Made by a program: the position numbers and the translations under genes
The notes under the pieces: generated by a model
Database searches by the model: none
Seen by the model: only the letters and a program-made list of their open reading frames with translations
Told to the model about the DNA's origin: nothing
DNA from: Agapanthus africanus
Lineage: Eukaryota > Streptophyta > Magnoliopsida > Asparagales > Amaryllidaceae
Direction of reading: 5' to 3'
Assembly (NCBI GenBank): GCA_030015575.1
Contig: CM057338.1
Span: 826,018,353 to 826,082,352, forward strand
DNA: 64,000 nt
Shown here: positions 25,450 through 37,572 of the stretch, piece after piece
Layout of the letters: each line of letters starts with the position of its first letter
How positions within the stretch are numbered: the stretch's first letter is position 1

Positions 25450-27631
25450 TGCAGGGTTCCCTAGGCGGCCGCTGGGTTCCGGGAGGCATCGACCATGCCG
25501 TTTTCAAAAATTTGGCGTGCGAAAGAACCCTAACGTTAGAATCTAAACTAGAGAATTAGACGAACAAGCATGTAAACATCTTTAAATCTAAGTGAATGAG
25601 GAATACAACCTTTGTAGACCGGTCCTTCACTTCTAAGGCTCCGTATAGAAGTCCCTTCGCTCCAAGTAGTGAACACCTGAACTCTAGTAAGGGTTCACAT
25701 GAAGAAATGAACAAGCTTGCTCGAATTCTTCGAGGCAGAAGGTGATCTACGTTGAGGAGGCACTGACTCAAGCTACCTCTTCACTAAGTGATGATCATGG
25801 TGAAGAAACAACCCAATCTAAATGGCTAGTAGAGAATAGGTTGATGAAGAAGGAATTTTGCTCACTTTAAAAATAATTTTCTCACTATATTTCTTCACCT
25901 CTCATGAAGCTAGAAAGCTTTTTGGAGATGAGGAAGAAGATAAAGTGTGAATGGAATAATGAGTGAGAATAGCAACCATGAGTGAGTTAGTATCATATGC
26001 TAACTCATGTAGAGACTAAACTATGGCTAACAATAATGGTTAAGTTAATAAATATATACAAGTAAAACAAAATTAGTGGACTTGGTCAATGGTTCCATAA
26101 GCTTCTACAAGCTTCAACCATGTGACTAATTTCCAACTAATTTGATTTACTTTAAATAAATAATACCCATCATTATTATAAGCATGGTGTGAGTTTCATA
26201 CACCCAAATAGCATGTGGCATCAAGCATGACACAAAAGATGTACATTAATATATATCACATATATACTAAGTGTACACTAGTGAGAAAAAGAAATGCTTA
26301 AGAGAGCTAATATTAGTTAATATAAATTAATATATCAAATATATAATTATGCATTAAATTATTAAATCAACACTTGATCCAATAATACGGCTATATCATA
26401 TACAACCGACTAATATTTTATGTATCAACTTATCGAATCAACACTTGATCCGATAACCCGGTTATATCACATATAACCGATTGATATCATATACCACGAG
26501 AATAGAATGCGGTATAACATACGCACATTATTCTCAACCCCGCATATATCACATATGTGCTCCTACTTCGTTTCGCTTGAGCCAGGAAACCGCTGTGTAG
26601 GACTCTAAAGACTCGTCAATAAGACGGCAGTAGGTGGTGATCATATCAGTCACCCACAAGCCATAAGCGGTCTTCTAAACGTAAAGTCCACCCGGGTATT
26701 GAGCGATCAGAAGATCAACAAGCAAGCCTGCTCATACTCTTGCGAATCCATCAAGTAACACTGCCGTACAGTCCGGTCTCTTCGTCTGATATGTCGCATA
26801 TCACAGCCTGGGGGTGGTATAACGTCAGACCCCAATGGCCTGATAAGTCATGCAGATGCAAGGTCCATAATGGTTCGAGAAACTACTGATAACACTTACC
26901 AGTAGATCTCAGCAACCCTGGCCAGGGATTTCCTATTATGGCCTATCGAGCATAACGCAACATCAACCCCCAATACCGGGAGAGACGAATCCCCTCCTAT
27001 CTCTCATTGCCTCCATGTGACTCGGGACTGTACCCAAAAACCACCGTTTTTCACGATCTCTTTAACGTGGTAAGGTGGAAATCAAGGCACAGTGGGAATC
27101 ACACAAGACTCTATGACGATCTCGGGTCGACAGACTAACCTGTACCAGTGTCACCAGAGAACTGCTATCTGACGATAGTTATAATACCATTTAGGTGTTC
27201 TCGGCGAGTCCCTCCAGTGTACCCAGTCTCCACTGAGCACCCGTATACCTTCTCTGATGTCAAACACCAATGTATGTGGTATCATCCATCGCCCATCATA
27301 TGGGTTAAGATGCGTATACGCTAGTCTACTCTAGAATATCGATGCCCCGTCTCGATACTCCCACGACTAGGAATATTTGAAGGATGTACTTACCGACTAC
27401 CTCTGCCCCACAAGTATGATCTGCATCATAATCCTGGTAGTCAAGTACTCATCCTAAGGGTTTTATCAACATGTAATAGAGAGACAATAAGTGTACATAT
27501 TAAGATAAAGTGCAACCAGATAGCATACTATCATGTCGAGCAAGAAAGTCCTCCCTATATATGTCCAAGCATCCACTACAATATACATCGCATGTATAAT
27601 AATGGCCTCTAGGGCATACATATAAGTAACA
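25450..27631 (-). mobile_element. Family B 3' LTR
   Basis: Begins tgcagggttccctaggcggc and ends ...tataagtaaca, 2182 bp. Two AT palindrome units at about 26355-26495; GGTATAATACC-type hairpin at about 27160-27205. The minus-strand purine tract AAAGTGGGAGAT follows at 27632. Confidence 0.88.
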
Positions 27632-27647
27632 ATCTCCCACTTTCACT

Positions 27648-29175
27648 AAGGCTATTTGTTGTTGTATCTCATACTCAGCGTCCTATAGAAGTCTCTCTAG
27701 GGAAAGGCCTTTGTGAGTGGATCCACCGTGTTATCCTTCGCGTCAACTCTCCTGACCTCGATCCCCTGGAGATCAACCATCTCCCTGATCAGGTGATACT
27801 TGCCTCAGAATATGTCTGGATCGCTGATGAGAGCTGCGTTCCTAGGCCAAATCCACAACTCCATTGTTGTCATAACAACAATTATTGGTTGCTCAATGGT
27901 AGGAACCATGTTCATCTCATGAACAAGAAATTTCCAGACAACCTCTTTGGTAGCATCATTGGTAGCGATGTATTCAACCTTTATCGTCTAGTATGTCATT
28001 GGTAGCATTATTGGTAGCATCATTGGTAGCATCTTTGGTATCTAGCTTGGAACTCTTCCAACATACCGTCCCTCCACTGAGGGTAATGACAATGCCTGTG
28101 ACTGACTTTCCGTCGACCTTATCACTCTGGAAGGTTTAACCAAGAACATTCTTTTAGTGCTTCTCAAGTACTTAAGAATGTCCTCCATAGCTGTCCAGTG
28201 ATTCTCCCAAGATCCAATTGATTCCTGATCACTGCACCTAGTGATTTAGCTACATCTGGTCTGGTACATAACATCGCATACTTGATAGAGCCTACAGCCG
28301 AAGCATAGGGTATCCCTTGCACGCGAGCTCTCTCCAAATCAGTCCCGAAAGACATCTTTTTGGAGAGAGTGATTCATGAGTAAATGGGCGAACCATCACG
28401 CTTAGAAGCTTCGATACTAAACCCCTTTAGTACGGTGTTAATGTACCTGGATTTGGGACACTTCCAACATCCACTTAGATCTATCATCATAGATCACAAT
28501 CCACAAGATGTAGTTGGTATCATCCAGATCTTCCATGGAAAATCCTCATGATAAGAGGAGATTGACCGAGTGTAGCATAGGAAACCATTTCCTATCAAGA
28601 GTATGTCATCAACGTACAATACGTGGAATACAATCTTACTCTCTACAACCTTCTTGTATATACAAGGTTCATCTACCTTTTTTATGAAGTCAAACTCTTT
28701 GACTGCTACATCAAAATAGATGTTCCAACTCCGTGATGCGTGCTTTAATCCTGATGGGCTTAAGCATAGCCACTGGAGAAAAGGTTTCATCATAAACCAC
28801 ACCTGGTTATTGACGAAAACCTTTTACTACAAGTCAAGCTTTGAAATTCTCAACTTTTCCATTTACACCAAGAATCTTCTAAAGATCTACTTTCTCCCGA
28901 CGGTTTTACCCCCTCAGGTGCAACATTCAAAGTCATAATTTGTTGGTGTACATAGATTCCATCTTTGATCGCATAGCATCCAGCCATTTCACAGAGTCCC
29001 CCACTCATGATGGCCTGCCTGAACCTAGTTGGGTCATCATCTACCATGATGCAATTATTGCTCCCACCGTCACCGAAGAAACCGTGGTATCTCTCAGGTG
29101 GATGAGAAACCCTACCAGATTCGCGGAGAGGCTGTGCTATGTTGGAGACTATTGAATCCTTTGGTTTTACCAAAT
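27648..29175 (-). pseudogene. Decayed RT-RNaseH of element B1
   Basis: Read on the minus strand this is copia reverse transcriptase followed by RNaseH. Recognisable pieces are 'LKHASRSWNIYFD' and the catalytic YVDDILLIGN in the open stretch 28802-28494, 'PYASAVGSIKYAMLCTRPDV' in 28355-28164, and the 'RESGRVSHPPERYHGF' linker in 29173-28850. Frames change repeatedly and stops are frequent, so no full-length product is possible. The RNaseH part (27650-28150) is more eroded and carries an expanded 12-bp repeat. The same decay pattern is present in the second copy at 55880-57390. Confidence 0.8.
27998..28041. repeat. Short tandem repeat, 12-bp unit
   Basis: About 3.5 copies of attggtagcatc/t. 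The paralogous position in the second internal copy (about 56185-56235) lacks the expansion. Confidence 0.75.
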
Positions 29176-30231
29176 CATCAGCCGTTAGTTTGTCTACCTA
29201 GAACTCCTTCCAGTTCTACCATATGACCACTAATTTCTTCATAAGAAATACCTTTGCTAAAAAAGGTGGCATGCTGATAAACAAAACACCTTTTGCTCCT
29301 CGGTGTGGTAGAAGATATTCCCTCGCAAATGTTTGGGATATCCTAACAAACTTATACAGAACTGACCTTGCCTCGAGCTTGTCCGGATTTTGTTTTTCAA
29401 CATAGGCCGGACAACCCTATATCTTAACTCGTTTAAGACATGGTTTCTTCCCATTCCATATCTCATATGGAGTGGTAGGAACTGATTTCGATGGAACCTC
29501 GGGTATGCAGCATCTCAAGTGCATAACCCCCAAAAGACAACAGGCAACTCAGCAGTACTCATCATAGAGTGCACAATATCTCATAGGGTGCGATACCTCC
29601 GTCCCGATACACCGTTGTGCTGTGGTGTATACGAAGGAGTAAGCTGAGAGAGAATCTCATTCTCTTTTTAGAAACTCCAGGAACTCCATCCGCAAGTATT
29701 CTCCTCCTCGATCATATCGAAAGACTTAATACTTCTACCCGTCTAGTTCTCAACTTCAAGCTTATATTCCTTGAATTTCTCAAAAGTTTCAGAATTGTGT
29801 TTCAACAGGAACACATGTCCGAATCTTGAGAGATCGTCGATGAATGTAATGAAGTACAAAGAACCAATCCTGACATTTGTAGACATAGGACCGTATACAT
29901 CATCACGTATCTGTCCTAAGAGTTCAATAACTCTTTCTCTATTTCCAGTAAACGGAGAATTGGTCATTTTACTTTTGAGACAAGACAGGCAAGTATCATA
30001 AGATGAAAATTGGAACAGATTCTAATATTCATCCTTATGTAACTTAGCAGGTCCTGTCGCATTGATATGACCTAGTCTACAATGCCACAAGAAGGATTCG
30101 TTCATTTCTGAACTATTCCTCTTGTGTGTGTTCTATATACATTGAACTGTGGTTTGATTTAGATCGTATATGCTATTATATAACGTGCCTGATCCAATCA
30201 ATTCTTAATTCAGGAAAATGTTCACAACATT
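29176..30231 (-). pseudogene. Decayed integrase of element B1
   Basis: Minus-strand fragments of a copia integrase: a zinc-finger CxxC remnant upstream of 'MTNSPFTGNRERVIELLGQI', then 'FITFIDDLSRFGHVFLLKHN' (29967-29743), and C-terminal parts with 'KLVPTTPYE'-like and 'RVKIWGCP'-like motifs that are better kept in the B2 copy. The DNA binding and DDE order can be followed but stops and frameshifts break it. The frame is cut at 30231 by the family C element and the protease part resumes at 39657. Confidence 0.75.
30227..30231. repeat. Target-site duplication of the family C element (left)
   Basis: acatt here is repeated at 39652-39656. The uninterrupted paralogous sequence at 58425-58445 has a single copy (atatt). 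Confidence 0.9.
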
Positions 30232-32319
30232 TGTTGGATATAGTGCCCTCAGAGTCAATTATTGGATCACAGGCATGTGATTGCAATGATTGAGGGAGGA
30301 CCTATTCCGGTAGGACAGTCTTACTCAAGATGATAGTATGCTATCTGGTTTATCTTTATCATCGTATACTGCTTTAGGTGACCTTACAGGTCACTATTGC
30401 GCGTTGATAGAACCCTTAGGATTCTTGCTTGACGGCCAGCAGTATGATGGCGATCATATACGTGGGAGCTAGGATCTATAAGCGCATCCTTAAAATGTCC
30501 CTAGTCGTGGGAGTTTTCGAGACAGGGCATCGATACTCCAGAGTAGACTAGTGTATACAGTCGAGACCCCGACGAGGGGCGGTGGCCGGTCTCACAAGCC
30601 ACTGGTGTCAGTTGGTTCACCTAAGATGTATACAAGTGCTCATTGGGTTATGAGTACACCGGACAGGACTCGCCGGGAACATGCTAGTTAGTTTTATACC
30701 TGACGTCAGATAGCAGTTCCCTGGTGACATGTGTATAGGTTAGTTCATCGACCTGAGATCGTCATTTGTGTCGTGTGAGTTCTCACTGTACTTTGATTAC
30801 TGCCCTACCACGGCTCAAAAGAGTCGTGCAAACAGGTTTTAGTTGGGTACAGTCCCGAGCCACATGGAGGCAATAAGCGGATCTGCAGGGGTTCGTCTCT
30901 CCCGGTATTGGGGGTGAGGTCGCGCTGTGTCTAAGAGAGCCATTACACGAAGTCCTTGGCCAAGGCAGGAGATTTACTAGTAGGTATTCCAGTAGTATCT
31001 CAGGGTATTCTGGGCTACACTCCGACACGACTTGTACCATTTTTGGGGGTCTGACTTTTACCAACCCCCTAGGCCCGCCATGTGATGCTCATAGATGAAC
31101 GGACCAGACTGTACGGATATTGTCACTGACAGGCTCAGTAGGGTGTCAGGATGAGTTCGCTCATCGACGTCCCTTTTGGTCAATACCTGGTAGCCCGTTA
31201 CGTACGGCTAATACCTCTAACGTGCTAGTGGTTAAATCCACAGCCAAAGTATTGACGAGTCTTTAGAGTCCCCCACAGACAATTTCTCAAGTTTCGGGCG
31301 AAACGCTATAGAGGCCGTATGGATATATAGCAGGGTTCGATCATGTACGTGCGGTATTGCACGGATCATGATCGGACGGATAATACTAGCGGGCTTTAGT
31401 TTAAGCCGGATCCTAGAATTGTACAGTGTAGATTTTGTCTCATTACATTTGTATTCGGTCAGAATACAGATGCGGGTATGTATATACAGTCGCGGGGTTT
31501 TCCTATAATTTATTACGGGATCACTTTTTGAAGTTGCCATTTTGGATTTCATTTCGGCCATTTTCCTTTCTATCTTTCTTTGACTGAAAATTGGTGTGGA
31601 GAGGGTTATTTGCAAATGTGCAAATTAGCAATGTGGAGGGTGTTTTTTGTAAGTGGTTGCTTCATGATGGTTCTAGATTGACTTTGACTTCCATTTGCAT
31701 CATTACTTGCTTTATGTGAATGGATTGATGAGGAGGAGACTTTGTTGTGATCATTATTTTTCTCATCATCACTCATTATTCTCTATTGCATTATTTTGAC
31801 CTCCCTCCTCTCTCATCTTGGCCGGCCACTATGGATGGGGGCTGTCCAAAAAATTTTGGTGTGAGAATTGGTCTCATTTTGCTTTCACAAAATCTTTTAG
31901 CTCCATTTTCAATGATCATCTCCTTCTCCACTACAAATGGCAACTTCATTAACCCCTTGAGACAAAGGTTTTTACACTCAGTCTACAGCAATCTTGGACA
32001 CGTCGGCTTGCCAACTTCGTATCCAAGTTGCCTCGGTTCAGAGGAGAGAGCCCGTAAAAAGACTCGGTGATGTGGTGCCCTTTCCGACGAGGAGATTGAG
32101 ACCGGAGATTCCGTGAGGAGATCGGGATGGTGGCCGAAGACCGAAGGACACGGATCGCTCTGTATAGCCTCTCTACCCTTTCTCTAGTTAGCTAGTAGTA
32201 GGTTAATGGTCCGATCCGGGTTTATATTCCGCGGTAAAGCCGATTTCTAGTTTAAAGAAAAGTTTTGTTTCCGCATTTTGGCCTCGGACAGACGGCCGGG
32301 GCGCTACCGTGGTCCTACA
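30232..32319 (+). mobile_element. Family C 5' LTR
   Basis: TGTTGGATATAGTGCCCTCA ... ccgtggtcctaca. Directly followed by the PBS without a spacer. Hairpin of the GGTATNATACC group, here as 'agttttatacc', around 30680-30722. Confidence 0.92.
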
Positions 32320-32332
32320 TGGTATCAGAGCC
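32320..32332 (+). other. Primer-binding site
   Basis: TGGTATCAGAGCC directly after the 5' LTR. Confidence 0.93.
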
Positions 32333-32533
32333 ATGCCATTAACCTTTTCTAGCTTGCTCTAACGTGTTTAGAACTCGATCGAACGAAATTTCCAAAAACC
32401 ACATTTTCAAACATCAGTTTCTGTCGAATTTTTCCAGTCGTCAAAAAATTATTTGGTATATTGCAGAAATATGTGCAGGCTTTTTCCAAGAGAACTGAGA
32501 AAATGTGGTGGGCTGATTTTACTGTAGCGCGGC

Positions 32534-32570
32534 GGATCCGCGGCCGTAACCACGTTTTGGCCGCGGATCC
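32534..32570 (+). other. GC-rich leader hairpin
   Basis: GGATCCGCGGCC (32534-32545) pairs perfectly with GGCCGCGGATCC (32559-32570) across 13 nt. The plus-strand leader at 61057 has GGAACC.../...GGTTCC in the same position, a compensating change. Confidence 0.8.
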
Positions 32571-33639
32571 ACGGCCGTACTGTAGCCACAGTGCACCAAA
32601 TTTCTTCAGTAGGTCTCTGTGTTGGAATTGGGATTTTTGGTATATTCTGTTTGGGCCCAGATTTATTTTGTGTACTGAGTATTGTACTTGGGGCCCACTT
32701 CGAGAAATTTAGTCGATCGAAAATTTCAAACATGTTAGTTCACAGTATTTACATTATATCTGCAACCGTGAATGTCACTTGATCGGTAAATCCTGTCTGA
32801 CTACTATAGCCCTTTTAGACGGATTTGCGAACGTAACATTCACGTTGATGTTCTGTTTTGTGCTGTGATGTTGCGGATTTGTCATAGTGGATAGCCTGGA
32901 TGCAATGGTAGTACAGTTTGGTTGTATATGTACATTTGATATTGCTGGGCGAGCGTCCGACATGTGGACTGCCGTTACTGCCTGTTTGTATATTATTCTT
33001 TTGAGGCACGATCGGGCTGAGGTCGATGTACCCGTTGTATATATTTTACTTTCTGTACTAGGATTACCCCGCGGTGGGGTGCATGGATAGCCGGGTTCTA
33101 GAGGGCAACGGGCCCGCATCTCATGGCGTTGAGACGGAGGGGGCTTTACTATAGAATTGGCGGGCTATTCGCCGCACTCGTAGGGGGTACAGGTTGACCT
33201 AAGGAGGGGTGCTCCAGTTACCGGATTCCGTGAAGTGCTGGGTGGTCCATTCACCTTGTTGAAGGGGGCTGCCTCGCTTCAGGTTTTGGCGGGTAACTTG
33301 CCGCACCCGTAGGGGTCTAAGATTTCATTGCACAGGCTATCCACACGACCAGGGGAAAGTCGGGTTTCAGTAGCGGCTCTATGAAACCTGGGGATCCCAG
33401 ATATCTGTATTGTTCTGTGATGCTTATTACATTTCTGTGATGTTGCATTTTATCACGCCTTGAGCGATTATTATATATTGATATATATACTAGTAGATGT
33501 TGTATATGTTTTGCACCCGCGCTAGTCCAGTCCCCGCTCTGTCGTTAGTTAAGTAACCTAACGGGTGATGACGGGACCCAGTGGTGAATGCGGGTGGCAT
33601 ATACGTACATCGCATTTTCGTTCTTTATTGGTGTGATCA

Positions 33640-33850
33640 ATTGATGAGACTGTGTCAAGGCGTAGTGTACGGTAGCTAAGTAGTGTTCGTTTGTCGCATA
33701 TTAATGGGATTGGTTAGGACATTCGTGCGACCTTATTGACTGTGTCAAGGGCTTGTACGGGTGGGTTTAATGCAATCCAGGATAATGACGGGTTGAACTT
33801 GACTAGGACTCTTTGATTTGTTGACTGTGTCAAGGTCACTTGGGTCCTAG
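33640..33850 (+). other. Three-hairpin leader module
   Basis: Core TTGACtgtGTCAAGG at 33736-33750 and 33821-33835; a damaged first copy keeps GACTGTGTCAAGG at 33648-33660. Outer stems: CGTGC (33724-33728) with GTACG (33755-33759), and AGGACTC (33805-33811) with GGGTCCT (33842-33848). Confidence 0.8.
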
Positions 33851-34199
33851 GGGTAAAAATCACATCGGAGTTTCTAAAGAAACTGAAACTTGCCAGGCAT
33901 GCGCATACCTTCTGGAGTGTGATAACGTGAGTGGATTCTGTCACGTTATCATGCAATGAAAGTTGGATCCCGATTCCCACTGATGAGTTGGTTTACTCCT
34001 CGGGTGATCCCGACTAATTCTTCTTTCAGGCTTGGAGGAGAATTTAAGGTTACAGTGGGAGGTTTCTTGATTAGATAAATTGATAACCATTCTGATCTAG
34101 GTTAGAGTGCACGCTGAGTGTTTCTTTTCTCTCTCTTTGGCAGCGACCATGACCCGACCCTAGACTATGACTCAGTGACCAAGTTGACCGAACCTTCTT

Positions 34200-34990
34200 A
34201 AAACACTGGCTTTTGGATTGTCAGAGTTGCATACCTCATTGCTACTCCTACATTTACCCTTTTCTCCAGGACACCCCGTATTACTACGAACGTCCACTTC
34301 CATTGGATAAAACCATCGTATGGTTATATACGAACTCGAAGGAATTTATTCGAGGATGGTTTCCGGTTCTGGAGAAAACGAATAGGACTATTCAGTTGTC
34401 TTTTCTTTTTACCTTCTCTCAGGTTGCGAGTGCTCCTTGGATTAAGGGATAGTACACCTGTTACGCTTATTAGATAGTCTTCTTCCAAACCTTAGGCTGG
34501 TGCCGAACGGTAGGGAATGAAGAAAGCCGATTAGCCTAAGTGTGGTGTACAGAAGATATTAAGTAAAGACAAATAAAGGGATTAGAAGGAGGGCATAGTA
34601 AATTGCGACTGCTGTTCACGACCAAACCAAGTATTTCATTACCACTCCCACTTCACCTTTGTATTTCTCCAGGGCACTCCGTGTCACTACGAAGATCCAC
34701 AGTTATTTGGATACTCCATCGTATGGTTATATACGAACTCGAAAGGAACTTGTTCCAGTTCGGGGATGGATTCTGGTTCAGGAGAAATAGGAATAAGGTT
34801 TATTCGGATGTCTTTTATCTTCACCTTCTCTCGCATTGCGAGTGCTCCTAGGATTAGGATAGCACACCTATTATGCTTATTGGATAGTCTTCTTCCAAAC
34901 TATAGGCTGGTGCCGAACGGTAGGGAAGGAAGAAAACCATTCAGCCTAAGAGGGTGTACAGAAGGTGACGACTAAAGACATATGAAGGGA
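34200..34990 (+). repeat. Two 404-bp tandem units replacing gag
   Basis: Units are offset by about 404 bp (compare 'gtattactacgaacgtccac' near 34280 with 'gtgtcactacgaagatccac' near 34684, then 'tatggttatatacgaactcg' in both). Neither unit has an open frame. A relic gag start (ATGACCCGACCCTAG at about 34149) with an immediate stop precedes them. Confidence 0.78.
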
Positions 34991-35599
34991 TTTAGAGAGA
35001 TGGCAAAGAAATATACGGTTATAGTTGTGAATCTGGATAATGGAAGAGGCATTACTAGGAATACCCGAATACCCCATCGAAACATTTCAATGTTTCAGTT
35101 TCACTGTGTACTGTTAAAAGAAAACTGATTTCCCAATTAGCCCTTGCTCCAGGGTATGTATTTACCAGGTATGATTCTCACATCTGTATGGTTTTACAGA
35201 TAATGAGTGGGAGTAAGTTATTGGGAATTAGGTGATTGTCCTCATTATATCGGGATTCGTTGTAATTGGTGATATTTGAGGAAATCGCCTGGGTTGTTTG
35301 CCGAACGGCAAATATTTGGTTTTGAATATCCGTTGTAATGCACCAATTTCAAATTGATATATCTGTACGTTTATTTTTATAAAGTGAGATATAACTTTTT
35401 GAAATTATGTCTATGACATTTACCTATATCAGTGGATGGTTAGGTAAGGAGCATTAAACAGCGGTGTAATTCTTCTTAGCCATAAGTACAGTTTTCAACC
35501 TACGACATACAGGGAATGAGTTATTAGACTCAGGGGACTTATACAGAGTATTGTATGTTGTCCAGTGTCTATGAGGACATAGGGGTTGGTACTCATACT

Positions 35600-37560
35600 A
35601 TATTCTGTTTACTTGTGACTTCTCTAGTTCTTAGACATGTGTTTCGATGAAATGCAAGGTCCAAGTTTTGAGAAGTTATGGGTATAAGAGTAAAGTAGAG
35701 AACCAAATGTTGCAAGTGTCGAGATTCTTCAAGGTGATCGAAGATGTAGATACTTGTGTATGGTATTCAGTTGATAGTAATGGTTTTGAGAAACTTGTTT
35801 CTCTTTCAGGTTACTCATATCTGGATGCATTCCTAAGTTGAGTAACGCTGATCGGCCTCCTTCCATTTAGTTGACATGCACTGGAGACAGTTGCATGATT
35901 TGAATCTGGTTCCAATTAAATCTGTGCCTCTGTTTCTATATTGGATATAGAACGGTTCAGATCTTAACGTTGTTAAGGTACGGGGAGTTGTCCGGCTTAT
36001 GCTTAAAACCAGACTCTGGATAACTCATGGCACGTTTCTGTAATGGCTGTTTGTGGGTTGACCCAGGCTATGACGAGGGTTGACTTTCTACCATCCGGAA
36101 GATCAATAGTGATATTGTTCTAGACTCGCCACAGTTTGATAAAAATGGATTTTTTCAGAAAACAGTAGTGGGAGTATGGTAGAACTGGAAGTGATTCCAG
36201 AACCACAAACGATTACTGAAAATTTAATAAGGACCTAAAGATTCGATCTGGTTAGACATTCCATTGGCCACTCCGCAGATAAGGTGGGTAACCTCAGGCA
36301 CTCGAGAGGTACTTCGGTATGCTCAAAGACGGTGACAGGGAAGTTCTTGTTTATCCAGACTTGCCATTGCTGTTGTTCCAGAATGTGAAACCCGGCAGGA
36401 GGATGGGTATAGCGTCGTTCTAAACTAGCTTTAGAAGCGTACGTGTATATGACTCTGCCAGAGAGTTGTCGTAGTCAGTGGGAGCAGCGGAAGCATAGTG
36501 GACAAGTGGCTTATGTCTATTTATGGACTAAAACAGATATAGCGGAGATAGATTATCTATTTCTCGTATGACAGTCATAGGTTTAACTTCATCAGAATAG
36601 GGGATGGATCTGTTAAGAAGGTAGTAGGGTGTGATGTCCTGGTATTTGGATGACATACACAAAGTAGGAAGTGAAATTTCTATACTACGATCGGTTATGC
36701 TTTGGTTGTCACACAGTGGTTTCTCCACAAAGGATATAGACTGAATATCAAATATTCTGGTTACTAGATCTAGGGTTTTAGATCTAGATTTGGGTAGTTT
36801 CCCAATATGGGTACTTAGACAGCATTCTAAAGGTGTTTTAGAATGGACGACTCCTGGCACGGTAGTGTACCTGCAGGTGATGGAGTCACCCTCTCTACAG
36901 GTGTCTTACAGACTAAAAGGGAGAGGTATGTGCATGATTGGCAGGTCACTTGCTTAGGCAATTGAGTCAATCATGAGATGTCAAGTACCACACCAGATGT
37001 TTTTGCACTAGATGCAGTAAGTAGATATTGATCCAATCCTGGAGAAACATTCGGAAGCAGTTTTAGAACATAAGTGGATGTTCTAGGGATATGATAACAA
37101 CAGCCTCTTTTAGGAGACAGTTATCATTCCAGGCTTCCAAGGTGACCTGGATGACAGAGTGACTGTCAGAGTTATAGTTTTCCCTTTGACGAGGGGAAGT
37201 ATTTTGGACAGGTGGTCCAAGCGGATACTGAGGGAGGCATGGCGCAGGATGCTGATTGATTTCAGTTGGCGATACAGTCTAAGAAGTTTGGATTTGGAGT
37301 TCATTTATGAACTAGGTCCTATCAGGTATCCAGACATATTCTAAGACAGGTATTGCTCATTTCGGGAGATGGGTTTCTCCGCGAACATGAGATAAAGAGA
37401 GACATAGAAAGAAACATCAGAGCGGATCCACTAGCTGAGGCTATTCCTCGAACGCAATAGTTTCGCAAACGGGTTTTGTGAGACTGATTAGTAGAAGAGT
37501 TGGGTGTTCGGTATCACACGGGCTGTAAGTATGCGACATCGCAATAATTAGCCTTGAGTG
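35600..37560 (+). pseudogene. Heavily decayed, internally deleted pol of family C
   Basis: Fragments of copia pol in the right order on the plus strand: an integrase relic with 'YKSKVENQ' in the open stretch 35647-35841; a linker relic 'ERYFGMLKDGDREV' around 36305-36345; an RT thumb relic around 36755-36860; an RNaseH relic including 'TPDVFALDAVSRY' around 36990-37030. The RT core with YVDD is missing; linker and thumb lie only about 400 bp apart where family D has roughly twice that. The frame changes often. The opposite-strand open frame 36528-36860 is treated as a chance shadow. Confidence 0.6.
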
Positions 37561-37572
37561 CAAGTGGGAGAT
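37561..37572 (+). other. Polypurine tract
   Basis: CAAGTGGGAGAT immediately before the 3' LTR; plus-strand primer site for reverse transcription. Confidence 0.88.

Larger units (their letters stand above)
32333..34150 (+). other. Family C leader
   Basis: Non-coding leader of about 1.8 kb. It holds a GC hairpin near the PBS (32534-32570), the conserved block at 33511-33580 and the three-hairpin module (33640-33850). The twin hairpin module is absent, apparently by a deletion near 33640. It ends in a pyrimidine tract, cag and the relic gag start (about 34119-34155). Confidence 0.75.
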
